Shown here: in pieces, positions 31,770-41,560 of the stretch
How positions within the stretch are numbered: position 1 is the first letter of the stretch
How the letters are laid out: every line of letters starts with the position of its first letter
The notes under the pieces: model-generated
What the model was told of the DNA's origin: nothing
What the model saw: only the letters and a program-made list of their open reading frames with translations
Database searches by the model: none
Program-made: the position numbers and the translations under genes
Assembly: GCA_964525015.1 (NCBI GenBank)
Contig: CAZGFY010000019.1
Location: 1 to 45,951 of the forward strand
Direction: 5' to 3'
Length of the DNA stretch: 45,951 nucleotides
Source of the DNA: RGIG3102 sp964525015
GTDB lineage: Bacteria > Bacillota > Clostridia > Oscillospirales > Ruminococcaceae

Positions 31770-34058
31770 TTATAAATTTTCAACTTTTATTTTATCTTCT
31801 TCAGCTACTATATTCAGCTTTTCAACCTTTTGATTATCAAGGATAACTTCTGCGATTTCATCTTCTACTTCTTTTCTAATAACACGCCTTATATCCCTTG
31901 CTCCAAATTTTCCGCCTTCTGCTTTTTTAGTTATATGTTTTAAAACTTCTTTATCCCAAGTTAGCGTAATGCCTTTTTGAGCCATCGGTTTAACATATTC
32001 AGTTAGCATTAAGTCTGCAATTTCTTCTAGCACTTCTTCTGAAAGTGGATTAAACACAACAATTTCATCAATTCTAGCTAAAAATTCAGGACGCAGAAAA
32101 TCGTTTAACGCACGCATCACTTTTGCTCTTGAATTATCTTGCAAAGTTTTATTAAATCCAGTAATACCACTTCTATCGGTACTGCCTGCATTTGAAGTCA
32201 TTGCGATTACTGTATTTTCAAAATTTACTGTTCTGCCTTGTGCATCGTTTATTTTTCCTTCATCTAAAATTTGAAGCAGAATATTCATCACATCTGGATG
32301 TGCTTTTTCTATTTCATCAAATAAAATAACACTGTATGGCTTTCTTCTAACCTTTTCAGTTAACTGCCCAGCCTCATCATATCCAACGTATCCTGGTGGC
32401 GAGCCGATTAATCTTGATACTGCGTGTTTTTCCATAAATTCACTCATATCAAATCTAATCATCGGGTCTACTGTATCAAAAAGCTGAGTTGCAAGCTGTT
32501 TTACAAGCTCTGTTTTCCCAACGCCAGTAGGGCCTACAAAGAGAAAACTAGCTGGACGAAGTTTTCCAGAAATCCCTGCTCTATTTCTTTTAATAGCTTT
32601 AGAAACAAGACTAACCGCCTCTTCTTGCCCTTTTATTTTTTCTAATAGTTTTCCTTCTAATCCTTGAACCTTTGTTTGCTCGCTCTCTTTAATCTTAACA
32701 GCACTTATACCAGTCCATAAATGGATAACTTTAGCTATATCATCTATTTCAACATTGATATTTACCACTTCAGCGAATAATTCACTAACTTTAGTTTCTT
32801 TATGGTATATCTCTTGCTTTACCTGTGCAATTTTTTCATAATCTAAGTCTTTATCTGTTGCATTTTGTAGTTCTTCTAGCCTTAAATCTAGTTTTTTTAG
32901 TTCTTCACTTTCAGAAAGCCAATCTGAAATTTTTGGATTTCTTAAATTACAGCAAGCACAAGCCTCGTCTAATAAGTCAATCGCTTTATCTGGCAGAAAT
33001 CTATCAGTAATGTATTTTTCACTCATTCTAACTGTTAAATCAACAATCTGCTGTGAAACATTTACATAGTGATATTTTTCATAGTATTCTTTAATCCCTG
33101 AAATAATATCAATAGTATCAGAAATTGAAGGTTCTTCAACTTTAACTGGCTGAAATCTTCTTTCAAGAGCTGAATCTTTTTCAATAAATTTTCTGTATTC
33201 TGCAAATGTTGTTGCACCGATAACTTGAATTTCGCCCCTTGAAAGAGCTGGCTTTAAAATATTGCCTGCATTCATAGCGCCTTCTGAATCTCCAGCGCCA
33301 GTAATAGTGTGAATTTCATCTATAAATAGAATAATATTCCCATTAGATTTAACTTCACTTATTAGGCTTTTAACTCTTGCCTCAAACTGCCCTCTAAACT
33401 GCGTACCAGCCACAAGGTTAGTCATATTAACAAGGTATATTTCTTTGTTTTTCAATTTCTGTGGAACATCGCCCACGCTGATTTTTAAAGCAATTCCTTC
33501 TGCAATAGCAGTTTTACCAACGCCTGCCTCGCCAATTAGGCAAGGATTATTCTTTTGGCGTCTTGAAAGAATTTGAATTGAGCGATAAATTTCGTCTTTT
33601 CTTCCAATAACTCTATCTATCTCGCCTTTTTTAGCTTTATCAGTTAGATTTTCGCAGTATTGGTCTAGGAATTTTCTTTTAGCTTTTCTTCGTTTTTTAT
33701 CCTTTTTATCCTCTTCTTCATTCACTGGGATAGTTGAAGAACCACCTTGCTCAAAGTCTTCCTCGTCCTCCTCTTCATCTTCTCCAGCGCCAAAGCCTTG
33801 AATTCCTGAAAGCATACTTTTAAAATCCATTGGTTCGCCATCTTCTCCTGTGGCGCCTTCCATCATCCCTTTAAATTGTTCTTCCATTGCTTTTAGCTCT
33901 TTTTCACCTATGCCCATTTGTTTCATCATATCATCAATAGGCTTTATATTAAGTTCTCTTGCACAAGTTAGGCAGTATCCTTTACTTTTTGCCTCCCCTG
34001 ATTCATTGGTTTGAACATATATCATCGCAGGACGCTTATTACATCTTTCACACAACAT
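31770..34058 (-). CDS. clpE: Clp ATPase, ClpE type, with N-terminal zinc finger
   Basis: 762 residues. A hexameric AAA+ unfoldase that likely feeds ClpP. The N-terminus is a zinc finger (Cys3, Cys6, Cys29, Cys32) as in ClpE, in place of the ClpC N-domain. A flexible region with an acidic run (EDEEEDEEDFEQGG, about 93-106) and a basic run (DKKDKKRRKAKRK) links it to AAA-1 (Walker A GEAGVGKT, Walker B ILFIDEIH). A coiled middle domain and AAA-2 (GPTGVGKTE, ILFDEIEKAH) follow. ITGFNKT may be the ClpP-docking loop. In related Bacillota clpE is under CtsR; no CtsR-type heptamer repeat is visible in the 104 bases upstream. GGAAAGGAAGGG ribosome-binding site. No mcsA or mcsB beside it. Confidence 0.92.
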   Translation of the reverse strand: MLCERCNKRPAMIYVQTNESGEAKSKGYCLTCARELNIKPIDDMMKQMGIGEKELKAMEEQFKGMMEGATGEDGEPMDFKSMLSGIQGFGAGEDEEEDEEDFEQGGSSTIPVNEEEDKKDKKRRKAKRKFLDQYCENLTDKAKKGEIDRVIGRKDEIYRSIQILSRRQKNNPCLIGEAGVGKTAIAEGIALKISVGDVPQKLKNKEIYLVNMTNLVAGTQFRGQFEARVKSLISEVKSNGNIILFIDEIHTITGAGDSEGAMNAGNILKPALSRGEIQVIGATTFAEYRKFIEKDSALERRFQPVKVEEPSISDTIDIISGIKEYYEKYHYVNVSQQIVDLTVRMSEKYITDRFLPDKAIDLLDEACACCNLRNPKISDWLSESEELKKLDLRLEELQNATDKDLDYEKIAQVKQEIYHKETKVSELFAEVVNINVEIDDIAKVIHLWTGISAVKIKESEQTKVQGLEGKLLEKIKGQEEAVSLVSKAIKRNRAGISGKLRPASFLFVGPTGVGKTELVKQLATQLFDTVDPMIRFDMSEFMEKHAVSRLIGSPPGYVGYDEAGQLTEKVRRKPYSVILFDEIEKAHPDVMNILLQILDEGKINDAQGRTVNFENTVIAMTSNAGSTDRSGITGFNKTLQDNSRAKVMRALNDFLRPEFLARIDEIVVFNPLSEEVLEEIADLMLTEYVKPMAQKGITLTWDKEVLKHITKKAEGGKFGARDIRRVIRKEVEDEIAEVILDNQKVEKLNIVAEEDKIKVENL

Positions 34059-34162
34059 ATACCTAACCCTTCCTTTCCATTTATTTCTCGCTTTATACTA
34101 ACCCATAGTAATATCGAATCTAGTTTTCAAGCTATTATTCTCATTTTTTCAATAATTAAATA

Positions 34163-34843
34163 TTAATTGACAAAGTTAATTACAAAATTAAGCGTTGTAG
34201 AAACTATTTTGCTATCTGTAATTAAATTTTGAGTAACCGTAGGTGAATCTGCAACAAGCCCAACTACGATAATTAAAAATGTTACAAGAGTTGAGTAGAT
34301 AACACCGATAACCGCACCTGAAACAAGCCCGAATAATTTATTCGCCATACCAATTAACGGTATTTTGTTAACTAATTCTAAGCTTTTTGCAACTGATTTA
34401 ATTAAAATTCTTAAAATTATAAATAGTATTATAAACGCTACAAAACCAATTAATATCTCAGCAAAAGGTCTAATTATTGTGTCAACGAATACTGTTGCAC
34501 CTTCCATCGTTGGTGCAATTACATTAACGCCTAAATTTGAAACAAATTCATTTACAGGAATTTGAAGGAAATCTGCATTTATATCAGCCAAAAATTGATT
34601 AACTAATGTGCTAACTGGAACATCTGTGGCAATACCTTGAACTGTTGTGTAAAAACCATCAATTAAATCCTGCCTAAAAAATGTGTCAAAAGCAAAAGTT
34701 GCTATAATTCCTGCTATAAAATATGATGCGATAAGACTTAAAATACTTGATAAAAACTCAAGCGAAGATGTTGCAAAGCCTTTATAAAAGCCAACGGCTA
34801 TTGAAATTAATAAAACTGCAATTATTACAATATCTGTAATCAT
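34163..34843 (-). CDS. CvpA family membrane protein
   Basis: 226 residues with four to five hydrophobic segments. The N-terminal IAVLLISIAVGFYKGFATSS is typical of CvpA-type proteins, whose members are known from colicin V production and stress or bile tolerance but have no defined reaction. The stop lies 104 bases before clpE and the start 14 bases behind the DUF5711 gene; it is the last member of the long minus-strand run. GGAGAA ribosome-binding site. Confidence 0.85.
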   Translation of the reverse strand: MITDIVIIAVLLISIAVGFYKGFATSSLEFLSSILSLIASYFIAGIIATFAFDTFFRQDLIDGFYTTVQGIATDVPVSTLVNQFLADINADFLQIPVNEFVSNLGVNVIAPTMEGATVFVDTIIRPFAEILIGFVAFIILFIILRILIKSVAKSLELVNKIPLIGMANKLFGLVSGAVIGVIYSTLVTFLIIVVGLVADSPTVTQNLITDSKIVSTTLNFVINFVN

Positions 34844-34857
34844 AAAATTATTCTCCT

Positions 34858-36030
34858 TTAATTTGTTCTTTCTATTTCATTTATACTACCTGAAGACAAT
34901 ACAAATGTCCCCTGGTAGTCGATTAAATATTTTTGGCTTGGATCTGCAACTATTTTTGATAATTCTTCCCCTTGCAGATTATACTCATATATAAAATCCG
35001 AGCCTAAAATATAAATTCGCTGATTTGATATAATGGCATCTTTTACTTCTTCTTCAAATTCAATTTCTATTAAAACTTCTAGTTTATCATCTAACATAAC
35101 TAAAGTTTGAGATAAAGAGGAATCAAAAGTGCCAAAAACTGCTAATATGTATGAACCAGAAAACTCCTCTAGCAGTATATTTTTATTATCCATATTATAT
35201 GAATATAGATTTTCTCCAGTAGATAAATCCCATATCTCTATGTGATTTGTGTATGTTATTATAGCCTTGTTAGTATTAGTTATATCAATATTAAGTGGAT
35301 ATTCTGTGTGAGAAACCACAAATTTTTCCAAATACTCATTTGTATCTATAACATATATATCACTGCTAATACTTCCATTTTCGCTATTTAAAACAGCTGA
35401 TAATAAATAATCTCCATTATTTGATAAAACTGAATAAACTGGATACCCCTTACTACAATTCCAAACAAACTGCTCTTCTAGCGAATAATTATAAACAACA
35501 ACCTGACCTTTATAACTCTCACTCTCTGAGGTAACCGCAATAGTGTTATCTTTAGATATATCTATATGGGTTATCTTTTGCCCAACATCTTGTGTGAAAA
35601 TCACTTCCGAGCTATGCAATACTTTAAATGATGTCTGCTTTGGATTATATAAAACTATTCTACTTCCAGAAGTATCGATTATTGGATTTTGCATTGCGTG
35701 ATTATAACTTTGAACCTCGCTAGCAGTTGGCGAATACACTCTTAGTGAATTTTCATCAACTATGCAAAGGGCATTATCTGTGGTTTTCACTTGGGTGATT
35801 TTAGAAAATTCGCCTTCAAGTGGCCATCCCTCTCCAATACTTAAATACACTCCAACATTACTTAGAAAATCTCCAAAATAAGCAAGCGAGGCACCGTAAA
35901 TACCTGTGATATACAAAAACACACTTGATAATAGTAAAACTATTATAAGTCTTCTTGTTTTTTGTTTTCTAATTATTGCCCTGTTTTTTTCAGAGAGTTC
36001 TTTTCTAGTTAAACTACTATTTTCCTGCAT
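34858..36030 (-). CDS. DUF5711 membrane-anchored beta-propeller-like protein
   Basis: 390 residues. A basic cytoplasmic start (KNRAIIRKQKTRRL) is followed by one membrane helix (about 28-48) and a long extracellular region of repeated short strands such as KITQVKTTDNALCIVDENSL. This is the build of DUF5711, a Clostridia-typical family with WD40/quinoprotein-like repeats. No cofactor ligand is evident. It sits 18 bases behind truA and 14 before cvpA; function unknown, perhaps envelope-related. GGAAGGGGAAA before the ATG. Confidence 0.82.
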   Translation of the reverse strand: MQENSSLTRKELSEKNRAIIRKQKTRRLIIVLLLSSVFLYITGIYGASLAYFGDFLSNVGVYLSIGEGWPLEGEFSKITQVKTTDNALCIVDENSLRVYSPTASEVQSYNHAMQNPIIDTSGSRIVLYNPKQTSFKVLHSSEVIFTQDVGQKITHIDISKDNTIAVTSESESYKGQVVVYNYSLEEQFVWNCSKGYPVYSVLSNNGDYLLSAVLNSENGSISSDIYVIDTNEYLEKFVVSHTEYPLNIDITNTNKAIITYTNHIEIWDLSTGENLYSYNMDNKNILLEEFSGSYILAVFGTFDSSLSQTLVMLDDKLEVLIEIEFEEEVKDAIISNQRIYILGSDFIYEYNLQGEELSKIVADPSQKYLIDYQGTFVLSSGSINEIERTN

Positions 36031-36048
36031 TTTCCCCTTCCTTTTATT

Positions 36049-36783
36049 TTATTCATATATAACATCTGTTAAAAACAAACCTTTTGCAGGTGCTGTAACT
36101 CCTGCTCTATCCCTGTTTTTTGCTGATATAATTTCTTTAATTTCTTCTGGCTTTATTTTTTTTGCCCCAACTTTAATAAGCGTTCCCACCATTATTCTAA
36201 CCATATTATATAAATATCCATTGGCTAATATTTTAAATTCAAGCATATCCCCTTTTTTTACAACAGATGCCGAATAAACTTCTCTTGTGCAATCAGTTAT
36301 TGCTGATTTTTGGCTCATAAAAGATGTGAAATCATATTCTCCTATAAATTCTTTAGCTGCCTTATCCATTAAATTTTCATCTAATTTATATGGCACTTTA
36401 AAATAATATTTAGAATTAAAAGCATCATCTATATGGCTATTTTTTATATAATAAGTATATTCTTTTTTCTTAGCTGAATATCTTGCGTGAAATTCATTAT
36501 CAACTTCTTTAGCTAGGATAACTCTTATATCCATAGGTAAATTAGCATTTAAAGATAGTGGCAATTTAGATAAAGCCAAATCCTTATTTGTTTCAAAGCT
36601 GATATAATAGCTTTTTGCATGAACACCAGTATCAGTTCGTGAGCACCCTTTAATATCAACCTTTTCACCTAAAATTTTTATAAGTGCATTTTGAAACACT
36701 TCAAAAACACTCACTGCGTTATTTTGAATTTGAAATCCGTGATAATTTGTTCCATCAAATTCTAGCTTTAACAATACTTTCAA
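36049..36783 (-). CDS. truA: tRNA pseudouridine(38-40) synthase
   Basis: Converts uridines 38-40 in the tRNA anticodon stem to pseudouridine. 244 residues. Catalytic Asp51 in GCSRTDTGVHA; conserved YNMVRIMVGTL toward the C-terminus. Its first codon directly follows the ecfT stop (no gap), so it is coupled to the ECF genes. The ecfA1-ecfA2-ecfT-truA order is common in Bacillota, where it usually follows rplQ; here it follows a methyltransferase gene instead. Confidence 0.96.
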   Translation of the reverse strand: MKVLLKLEFDGTNYHGFQIQNNAVSVFEVFQNALIKILGEKVDIKGCSRTDTGVHAKSYYISFETNKDLALSKLPLSLNANLPMDIRVILAKEVDNEFHARYSAKKKEYTYYIKNSHIDDAFNSKYYFKVPYKLDENLMDKAAKEFIGEYDFTSFMSQKSAITDCTREVYSASVVKKGDMLEFKILANGYLYNMVRIMVGTLIKVGAKKIKPEEIKEIISAKNRDRAGVTAPAKGLFLTDVIYE

Positions 36784-37605
36784 TTATATCACCTTTTCAA
36801 AGTAAAATCTTGTCGCAAAAATAAGCCCAAAGAACACAACGCAAAAAATCGATGTTAATATATCCTGTTTTGTGATTTTTAATTGCTTTAATCTTGTTCT
36901 GCCTTCTCCACCATTATAGCATCTACTTTCCATAGCAGTTGCAAGTTCGTCTGCCCTTCTAAAAGCAGATATAAAAAGCGGAATTAAAATTGGTACAAGT
37001 GCTTTTACTCTTTCTATAAAACTTCCTGAATCTAAAAGAGCTCCCCTTGATTTTTGAGCATTTATAATTTTATCAGTTTCTTCAACTAAAGTTGGAATAA
37101 ATCTTAAAGCAATAGTCATCATCATTGCCATTTCATGCACTGGAAATTTAATAATTGAAAGTGGTTTCATTAATCTTTCCATTGCATCTGTTAAATCAAT
37201 TGGGCTTGTTGTATATGTTAAAAGGGAAGTTCCTGAAATTAAAAGCAGTATTCTCGCAACCATAACAATGCAAAAATAAACCCCTTCTAAATATATAGTT
37301 ATCTTCCAAAAACTAAAAACCACAACATCGCCAGTTATAAAAAATAAATTCAAAATCACTGTAAAAATAATAAGTGGCAGTATTGGTTTCATACTTTTCA
37401 GGAGCATTTTAAGTGGAATTTTACTTAGTAAAAATGCAATCATTACAAATAGTCCAGATAAAATAAGCCCCATAAAATTTGTGCTTAAAAATAATACTGC
37501 AATAAAGCCGATAACCATTATCACCTTTAATCTAGGGTCTAATTTATGAACGGCACTATTTCCTGGAAAATGCTGACCAATTGTTATATCACGAAGCATC
37601 GCCAT
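36784..37605 (-). CDS. ecfT: ECF transporter transmembrane component EcfT
   Basis: 273 residues, about five to six membrane segments. The two coupling-helix motifs that dock on the ATPases are visible as INAQKSRGA and AMESRCYNGGEGR. Forms the energizing module with EcfA1 and EcfA2, shared by several vitamin or metal binding S-components. No S-component gene lies in the window. Its start overlaps ecfA2 by 17 bases. Confidence 0.95.
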   Translation of the reverse strand: MAMLRDITIGQHFPGNSAVHKLDPRLKVIMVIGFIAVLFLSTNFMGLILSGLFVMIAFLLSKIPLKMLLKSMKPILPLIIFTVILNLFFITGDVVVFSFWKITIYLEGVYFCIVMVARILLLISGTSLLTYTTSPIDLTDAMERLMKPLSIIKFPVHEMAMMMTIALRFIPTLVEETDKIINAQKSRGALLDSGSFIERVKALVPILIPLFISAFRRADELATAMESRCYNGGEGRTRLKQLKITKQDILTSIFCVVFFGLIFATRFYFEKVI

Positions 37606-38458
37606 TCTCCTTACCTTTATATTTTAAAAGAGTTTTTAATGCGTATGGAATTGTGTAAACGTCTGTGTTTATATCAATTCCCATCTCTTTTAATTTTAAA
37701 AACACCTTAGTTATATCTGGAATACCTAGCCCCATCTCATTTAGCTTTTGTGCATCAGCAAAGATATTTTCAGTTTTATCAAAATTATAAACCTTGCCAG
37801 ACTCCATTACTATAACTTCATCGGCATAATTTGCTATATCTTCCATCGAGTGAGAAACTAGTATAACTGTGCTTTGTGTTTCTTTATGATAATTTTTAAT
37901 TTGGCTTAGTATTTGCTCTCTGCCCATCGGGTCTAGCCCAGCGCACGGCTCATCTAAAACTAAAACCTTAGGTTTCATTGCAATAATTCCTGCAATCGCA
38001 ACCCTTCTTTTTTGCCCCCCTGATAATTCAAACGGGGATTTTTGTAGCATATCATCATCAATAAAGCAGAATTTTGCCGCAAACTCCACTCTTTCTTTGA
38101 TTTCTTCTTCTGATAAGCCCATATTAGTAGGGCCAAAGGCTATATCTTTATAACAGGTTTCCTCGAATAATTGATATTCTGGATACTGAAAAACAAGCCC
38201 TACTTCAAATCGAACTTCTCTTATATCAAGATAATCTTTCCACATATCTTTATCATTTAATAAAATACTGCCCTCTTGTGGTTTATTAAGTCCATTAAAA
38301 TGGCTGATTAGAGTTGATTTTCCACAGCCAGTGTGCCCAATAATTCCAACGAATGAGCCTTCTTGTATCTCTATATTAATATTATCTAATGCCTTTGATT
38401 CATTTGGCATACCTTTATTATAGGTGTAGGAAAGGTTATTAATTTTTAAAACTGACAC
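37589..38458 (-). CDS. ecfA2: ECF transporter ATPase EcfA2
   Basis: 289 residues. Walker A GHTGCGKST, Q-loop FQYPEYQLFEE, signature LSGGQKRRVAIAG, Walker B VLVLDEPCAGLDP and switch His in ILVSHSMED. The FQYPEYQLFEE loop is typical of the EcfA2 half of the heterodimer. Its ATG follows the ecfA1 stop directly, and its 3' end overlaps ecfT by 17 bases, so all are translationally coupled. Confidence 0.95.
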   Translation of the reverse strand: MSVLKINNLSYTYNKGMPNESKALDNINIEIQEGSFVGIIGHTGCGKSTLISHFNGLNKPQEGSILLNDKDMWKDYLDIREVRFEVGLVFQYPEYQLFEETCYKDIAFGPTNMGLSEEEIKERVEFAAKFCFIDDDMLQKSPFELSGGQKRRVAIAGIIAMKPKVLVLDEPCAGLDPMGREQILSQIKNYHKETQSTVILVSHSMEDIANYADEVIVMESGKVYNFDKTENIFADAQKLNEMGLGIPDITKVFLKLKEMGIDINTDVYTIPYALKTLLKYKGKENGDAS

Positions 38459-39289
38459 TTATTTCTCCTTTAAAAATTCATATAACTGCTTTGCAGATTC
38501 TTCTATTGAAATCTCTTTTGTTGATAAATTAAATCCATGTTTTGATAGTTCATAAGCTATTTCGCTTGTTTGTGGAACATCTAGCCTTAGATTTTTAATC
38601 CATTCAACTCTTGAGAATATCTCTTTTGGCTTATCATCTGCTAATATTTTGCCCTCATTCATAACAATAACTCTATCAGCCTGCGCTGCTTCGTCCATAT
38701 AGTGAGTAATTAGAATTACTGTTATATTAAATTCTTCATTTAAATATTTTATAGTTTTTAAAACTTTTCTTCTGCCTTCTGGGTCTAGCATAGCAGTTGG
38801 CTCATCTAAAACTATATAATCTGGTCTCATTGCAATAATTCCAGCTATCGCCACTCTTTGCTTTTGCCCACCTGAAAGCTGATGTGGTGCTTTATCTTTA
38901 AATTTTAAAACACCTGTTTTGTCCATTGCATCATCAATTCTTTTTCTTATTTCGTCTGGCTCAACCCCGAGATTCTCAAGCGCAAAGGCAACATCTTCTT
39001 CAACAATTGTTGCAACAATTTGATTATCTGGATTTTGAAAAACCATTCCAACCTTTTGGCGAATTTTAAAAAGATTATCATAATCTTTTGTATCCATTTC
39101 ATCAATAAACACTTCACCCTCGCTTGGAAGTAAGATTGCATTAAAATGCTTTGCCAATGTTGATTTTCCACAGCCATTAGAGCCTAAAACAGCAACAAAT
39201 TCGCCCTTGTTAATTTCAAGGCTAACCCCATTTAATGCATTTTCTTTATCTTCATCATATTTAAAATATAAGTTTTTTACTGATATCAT
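38459..39289 (-). CDS. ecfA1: ECF transporter ATPase EcfA1
   Basis: 276 residues. Walker A GSNGCGKST, Q-loop FQNPDNQIVATIVEEDVAF, signature LSGGQKQRVAIAG, Walker B YIVLDEPTAMLDP and switch His in ILITHYMDE. The FQNPDNQ loop marks the EcfA1 half. First gene of the ECF block, 12 bases after the methyltransferase gene. It uses GGGAATGG before the ATG as its ribosome-binding site. Confidence 0.95.
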   Translation of the reverse strand: MISVKNLYFKYDEDKENALNGVSLEINKGEFVAVLGSNGCGKSTLAKHFNAILLPSEGEVFIDEMDTKDYDNLFKIRQKVGMVFQNPDNQIVATIVEEDVAFALENLGVEPDEIRKRIDDAMDKTGVLKFKDKAPHQLSGGQKQRVAIAGIIAMRPDYIVLDEPTAMLDPEGRRKVLKTIKYLNEEFNITVILITHYMDEAAQADRVIVMNEGKILADDKPKEIFSRVEWIKNLRLDVPQTSEIAYELSKHGFNLSTKEISIEESAKQLYEFLKEK

Positions 39290-39301
39290 TTTACCATTCC
39301 C

Positions 39302-40168
39302 TTAATATTTTTTCCAAAAAGCAGTGCTTCCACAGGCAAGTGCCTTATTTGTAGACTGCACTATTATACCTATTTCATCGCTGGAAACTTCGCCTTTATG
39401 ATTAACTTTGATTTCTTCTTCTATCATATATTCCATAGTGCTCGCCGAAACCCCTGTTGTGTAGCTATTAATTGCAAAAAACAATGGGTCATCGCTTAAT
39501 AATTCACTACACATCTTAATTAAATCATAGATATTATCTTCTAATTTCCACACTTCGCCATTTGGGCCTCTGCCGTAGCTTGGTGGGTCCATAATTATTG
39601 CATCGTATCTATTTCCTCTTCTGATTTCCCTTTGAACGAACTTGACGCAGTCATCAACAATCCAGCGAATTGGAGCTTCTGAGAGCCCTGAAATTTTTGC
39701 ATTATCTCTTGCCCACTGAACCATACCCTTAGATGCATCAACATGGCAAACCTTTGCCCCTGCTTTTGCACAGGCAAGCGTTGCACCACCTGTGTAGCTA
39801 AATAAATTCAAAACATTTATTTCTCTGTCTTCTTTAGCAATCATTTTTGCGTATTCATCCCAGTTAACGGCTTGCTCTGGGAATAAGCCTGTGTGTTTAA
39901 ATCCAGTTGGCGAAACTATGAATTTTAAATCCCCATAATTTATATTCCATTTTTCTTTAAAGCTTTTTTTAATCTCCCAGTTGCCACCGCCCTTATCTGA
40001 GCGATGATAAACTGCGTGAGCTTTATCCCATAAATCGCTTTTGCGATTAGATTTCCAAACCACCTGTGGGTCTGGGCGAACTAGGATAATACCGCCCCAG
40101 CTTTCAAGGCGCATACCATCGGTTGCATCTAAAAGCTTATAGTCTTCCCATTTATTTTTATCTCTCAT
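39302..40168 (-). CDS. class I SAM-dependent RNA methyltransferase (RlmI/RlmK-related)
   Basis: 288 residues. SAM motif VLNLFSYTGGATLACAKAGA, acidic motif VDASKGMVQWA and the catalytic-site motif MDPPSYGRG are those of the PF10672-type methyltransferases related to 23S rRNA m5C/m2G enzymes. It has a short N-terminal part with LVRPDPQVVWK and lacks a full PUA domain. The base and position modified are not certain. 25 bases behind glmM, 12 before ecfA1, so part of the long operon. Confidence 0.88.
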   Translation of the reverse strand: MRDKNKWEDYKLLDATDGMRLESWGGIILVRPDPQVVWKSNRKSDLWDKAHAVYHRSDKGGGNWEIKKSFKEKWNINYGDLKFIVSPTGFKHTGLFPEQAVNWDEYAKMIAKEDREINVLNLFSYTGGATLACAKAGAKVCHVDASKGMVQWARDNAKISGLSEAPIRWIVDDCVKFVQREIRRGNRYDAIIMDPPSYGRGPNGEVWKLEDNIYDLIKMCSELLSDDPLFFAINSYTTGVSASTMEYMIEEEIKVNHKGEVSSDEIGIIVQSTNKALACGSTAFWKKY

Positions 40169-40193
40169 TTTAAAAACTTCTTTCTACTTAGTT

Positions 40194-41549
40194 TTATATC
40201 CCAAGACGTGATTTAATTTTATCAACTATCTCATTTGCAACATTTGTTATGATTTCATTATCCTCCCCTTCAACCATAACTCTGATTAACGGCTCTGTAC
40301 CACTAAGCCTTACTAAAACCCTACCCAGCCCCATTAATTGTTGCTGTTTTGCCTCGATAAATCCTTCGATATATTCATCATTTTTATACTTTTCTTTTTT
40401 CTCATTAGTTGTTTTAATATTCAGTAGCACTTGTGGGAATTTTGAATAGCAGTTATTAAAATCACTAACCTTCTTTTCGCTTTTTTCTTTTGCAAAGTAA
40501 TTTAGTAAAGATAAGGCTGTTAGCTGTCCATCACCTGTTGTTGATTTTTGGGTTAGAATAACGTGGCCTGATTGCTCGCCACCAAGGCAAGCGCCTTTTT
40601 CTCTCATTTCCTCTAAAACATATCTATCGCCAACGGCAGTAGTTAGAGTTTTAATCCCTCTTTTTTGCATATGTTTTATAAAGCCTAAGTTGGACATAAC
40701 TGTTACAACTGCTGTATCATCAATTAGCTTTCCTTCTGCTTTCATACGGGTTGCAAGGATAGCTATAATTTTATCTCCATCGATTTCATCGCCATTTTCA
40801 TCAACTGCAAGGCATCTATCAGCATCTCCATCAAACGCAATTCCACAATCAAAATCGCCATCTTTAACAAGTTTTGCTAGATTTTTAATATATGTTGAGC
40901 CACATTCTTTATTTATATTAATTCCATTAGGAGAATTGCCAACGTATGTAGCTGTAATTCCAAGTGAAGAGAATATTTTTTCTGCTGTAACGCTCGCTGA
41001 ACCGTTAGCGCAATCAAAAAGCACTTTCATAGCTGATAAATCAACAGTTGCTGCTGATTTTATATAATCAACATAATCATTTACTGCTGTATCAACAGAA
41101 CTTACTCTACCAATTCCCTCGCCCACTAAATTTTTCATCTCATCTTGAGTTTTTGATAGTCTTTCAATTTCATCTTCAATTTCATCGGCTAATTTATAAC
41201 CTTCGCCATTAAAAATTTTAATTCCGTTAAATTCTGTTGGATTATGGCTTGCAGAAATCATAACCCCTGCATCGCACCCGTATTTTTTAACAAGGTATGC
41301 CACAGCCGGAGTTGGCACAACGCCGATAACTATAACATCAGCGCCAACACTGCAAAATCCACTAGCTAGTGCATTTTCAATCATATCTCCTGAAATTCTT
41401 GTGTCTTTTCCTATTAATATTTTTGGTTTATGTTTTAATTTCCCTGTTAGGGCTATCGCAGTTGCCCTGCCAACATTAAGGCATAATTCAGGCGTTAGTT
41501 CTTCCCCTGCAACCCCTCTAATTCCATCTGTTCCAAATAGTCTTGCCAT
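40194..41549 (-). CDS. glmM: phosphoglucosamine mutase
   Basis: Converts glucosamine-6-phosphate to glucosamine-1-phosphate on the path to UDP-GlcNAc, the precursor of peptidoglycan and of the fucosamine polymer at 9-12 kb. 451 residues, full length. The phosphorylated serine is Ser101 in MISASHNP; the metal loop is DGDADR. Preceded by AAGAAAGGA in copy B of the repeated leader, which fills the gap between ruvB and glmM. Further upstream is the ruvCAB run. Confidence 0.96.
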   Translation of the reverse strand: MARLFGTDGIRGVAGEELTPELCLNVGRATAIALTGKLKHKPKILIGKDTRISGDMIENALASGFCSVGADVIVIGVVPTPAVAYLVKKYGCDAGVMISASHNPTEFNGIKIFNGEGYKLADEIEDEIERLSKTQDEMKNLVGEGIGRVSSVDTAVNDYVDYIKSAATVDLSAMKVLFDCANGSASVTAEKIFSSLGITATYVGNSPNGININKECGSTYIKNLAKLVKDGDFDCGIAFDGDADRCLAVDENGDEIDGDKIIAILATRMKAEGKLIDDTAVVTVMSNLGFIKHMQKRGIKTLTTAVGDRYVLEEMREKGACLGGEQSGHVILTQKSTTGDGQLTALSLLNYFAKEKSEKKVSDFNNCYSKFPQVLLNIKTTNEKKEKYKNDEYIEGFIEAKQQQLMGLGRVLVRLSGTEPLIRVMVEGEDNEIITNVANEIVDKIKSRLGI

Positions 41550-41560
41550 AGTAATACTGT

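Noticed and set aside
34059..34162. A fourth copy of the repeated leader upstream of clpE
   Set aside because: The region has a GCTTGAAAA stretch, but neither the paired stem 2 nor the CATCAAGAAAGGA end is present.
35906..36277. A 123-codon open frame opposite the DUF5711/truA junction
   Set aside because: It spans the junction of two real genes on the other strand and has no start signal.
40690..41067. A 125-codon open frame opposite glmM
   Set aside because: Mirror frame of a clear glmM gene with no start signals or recognisable domain.
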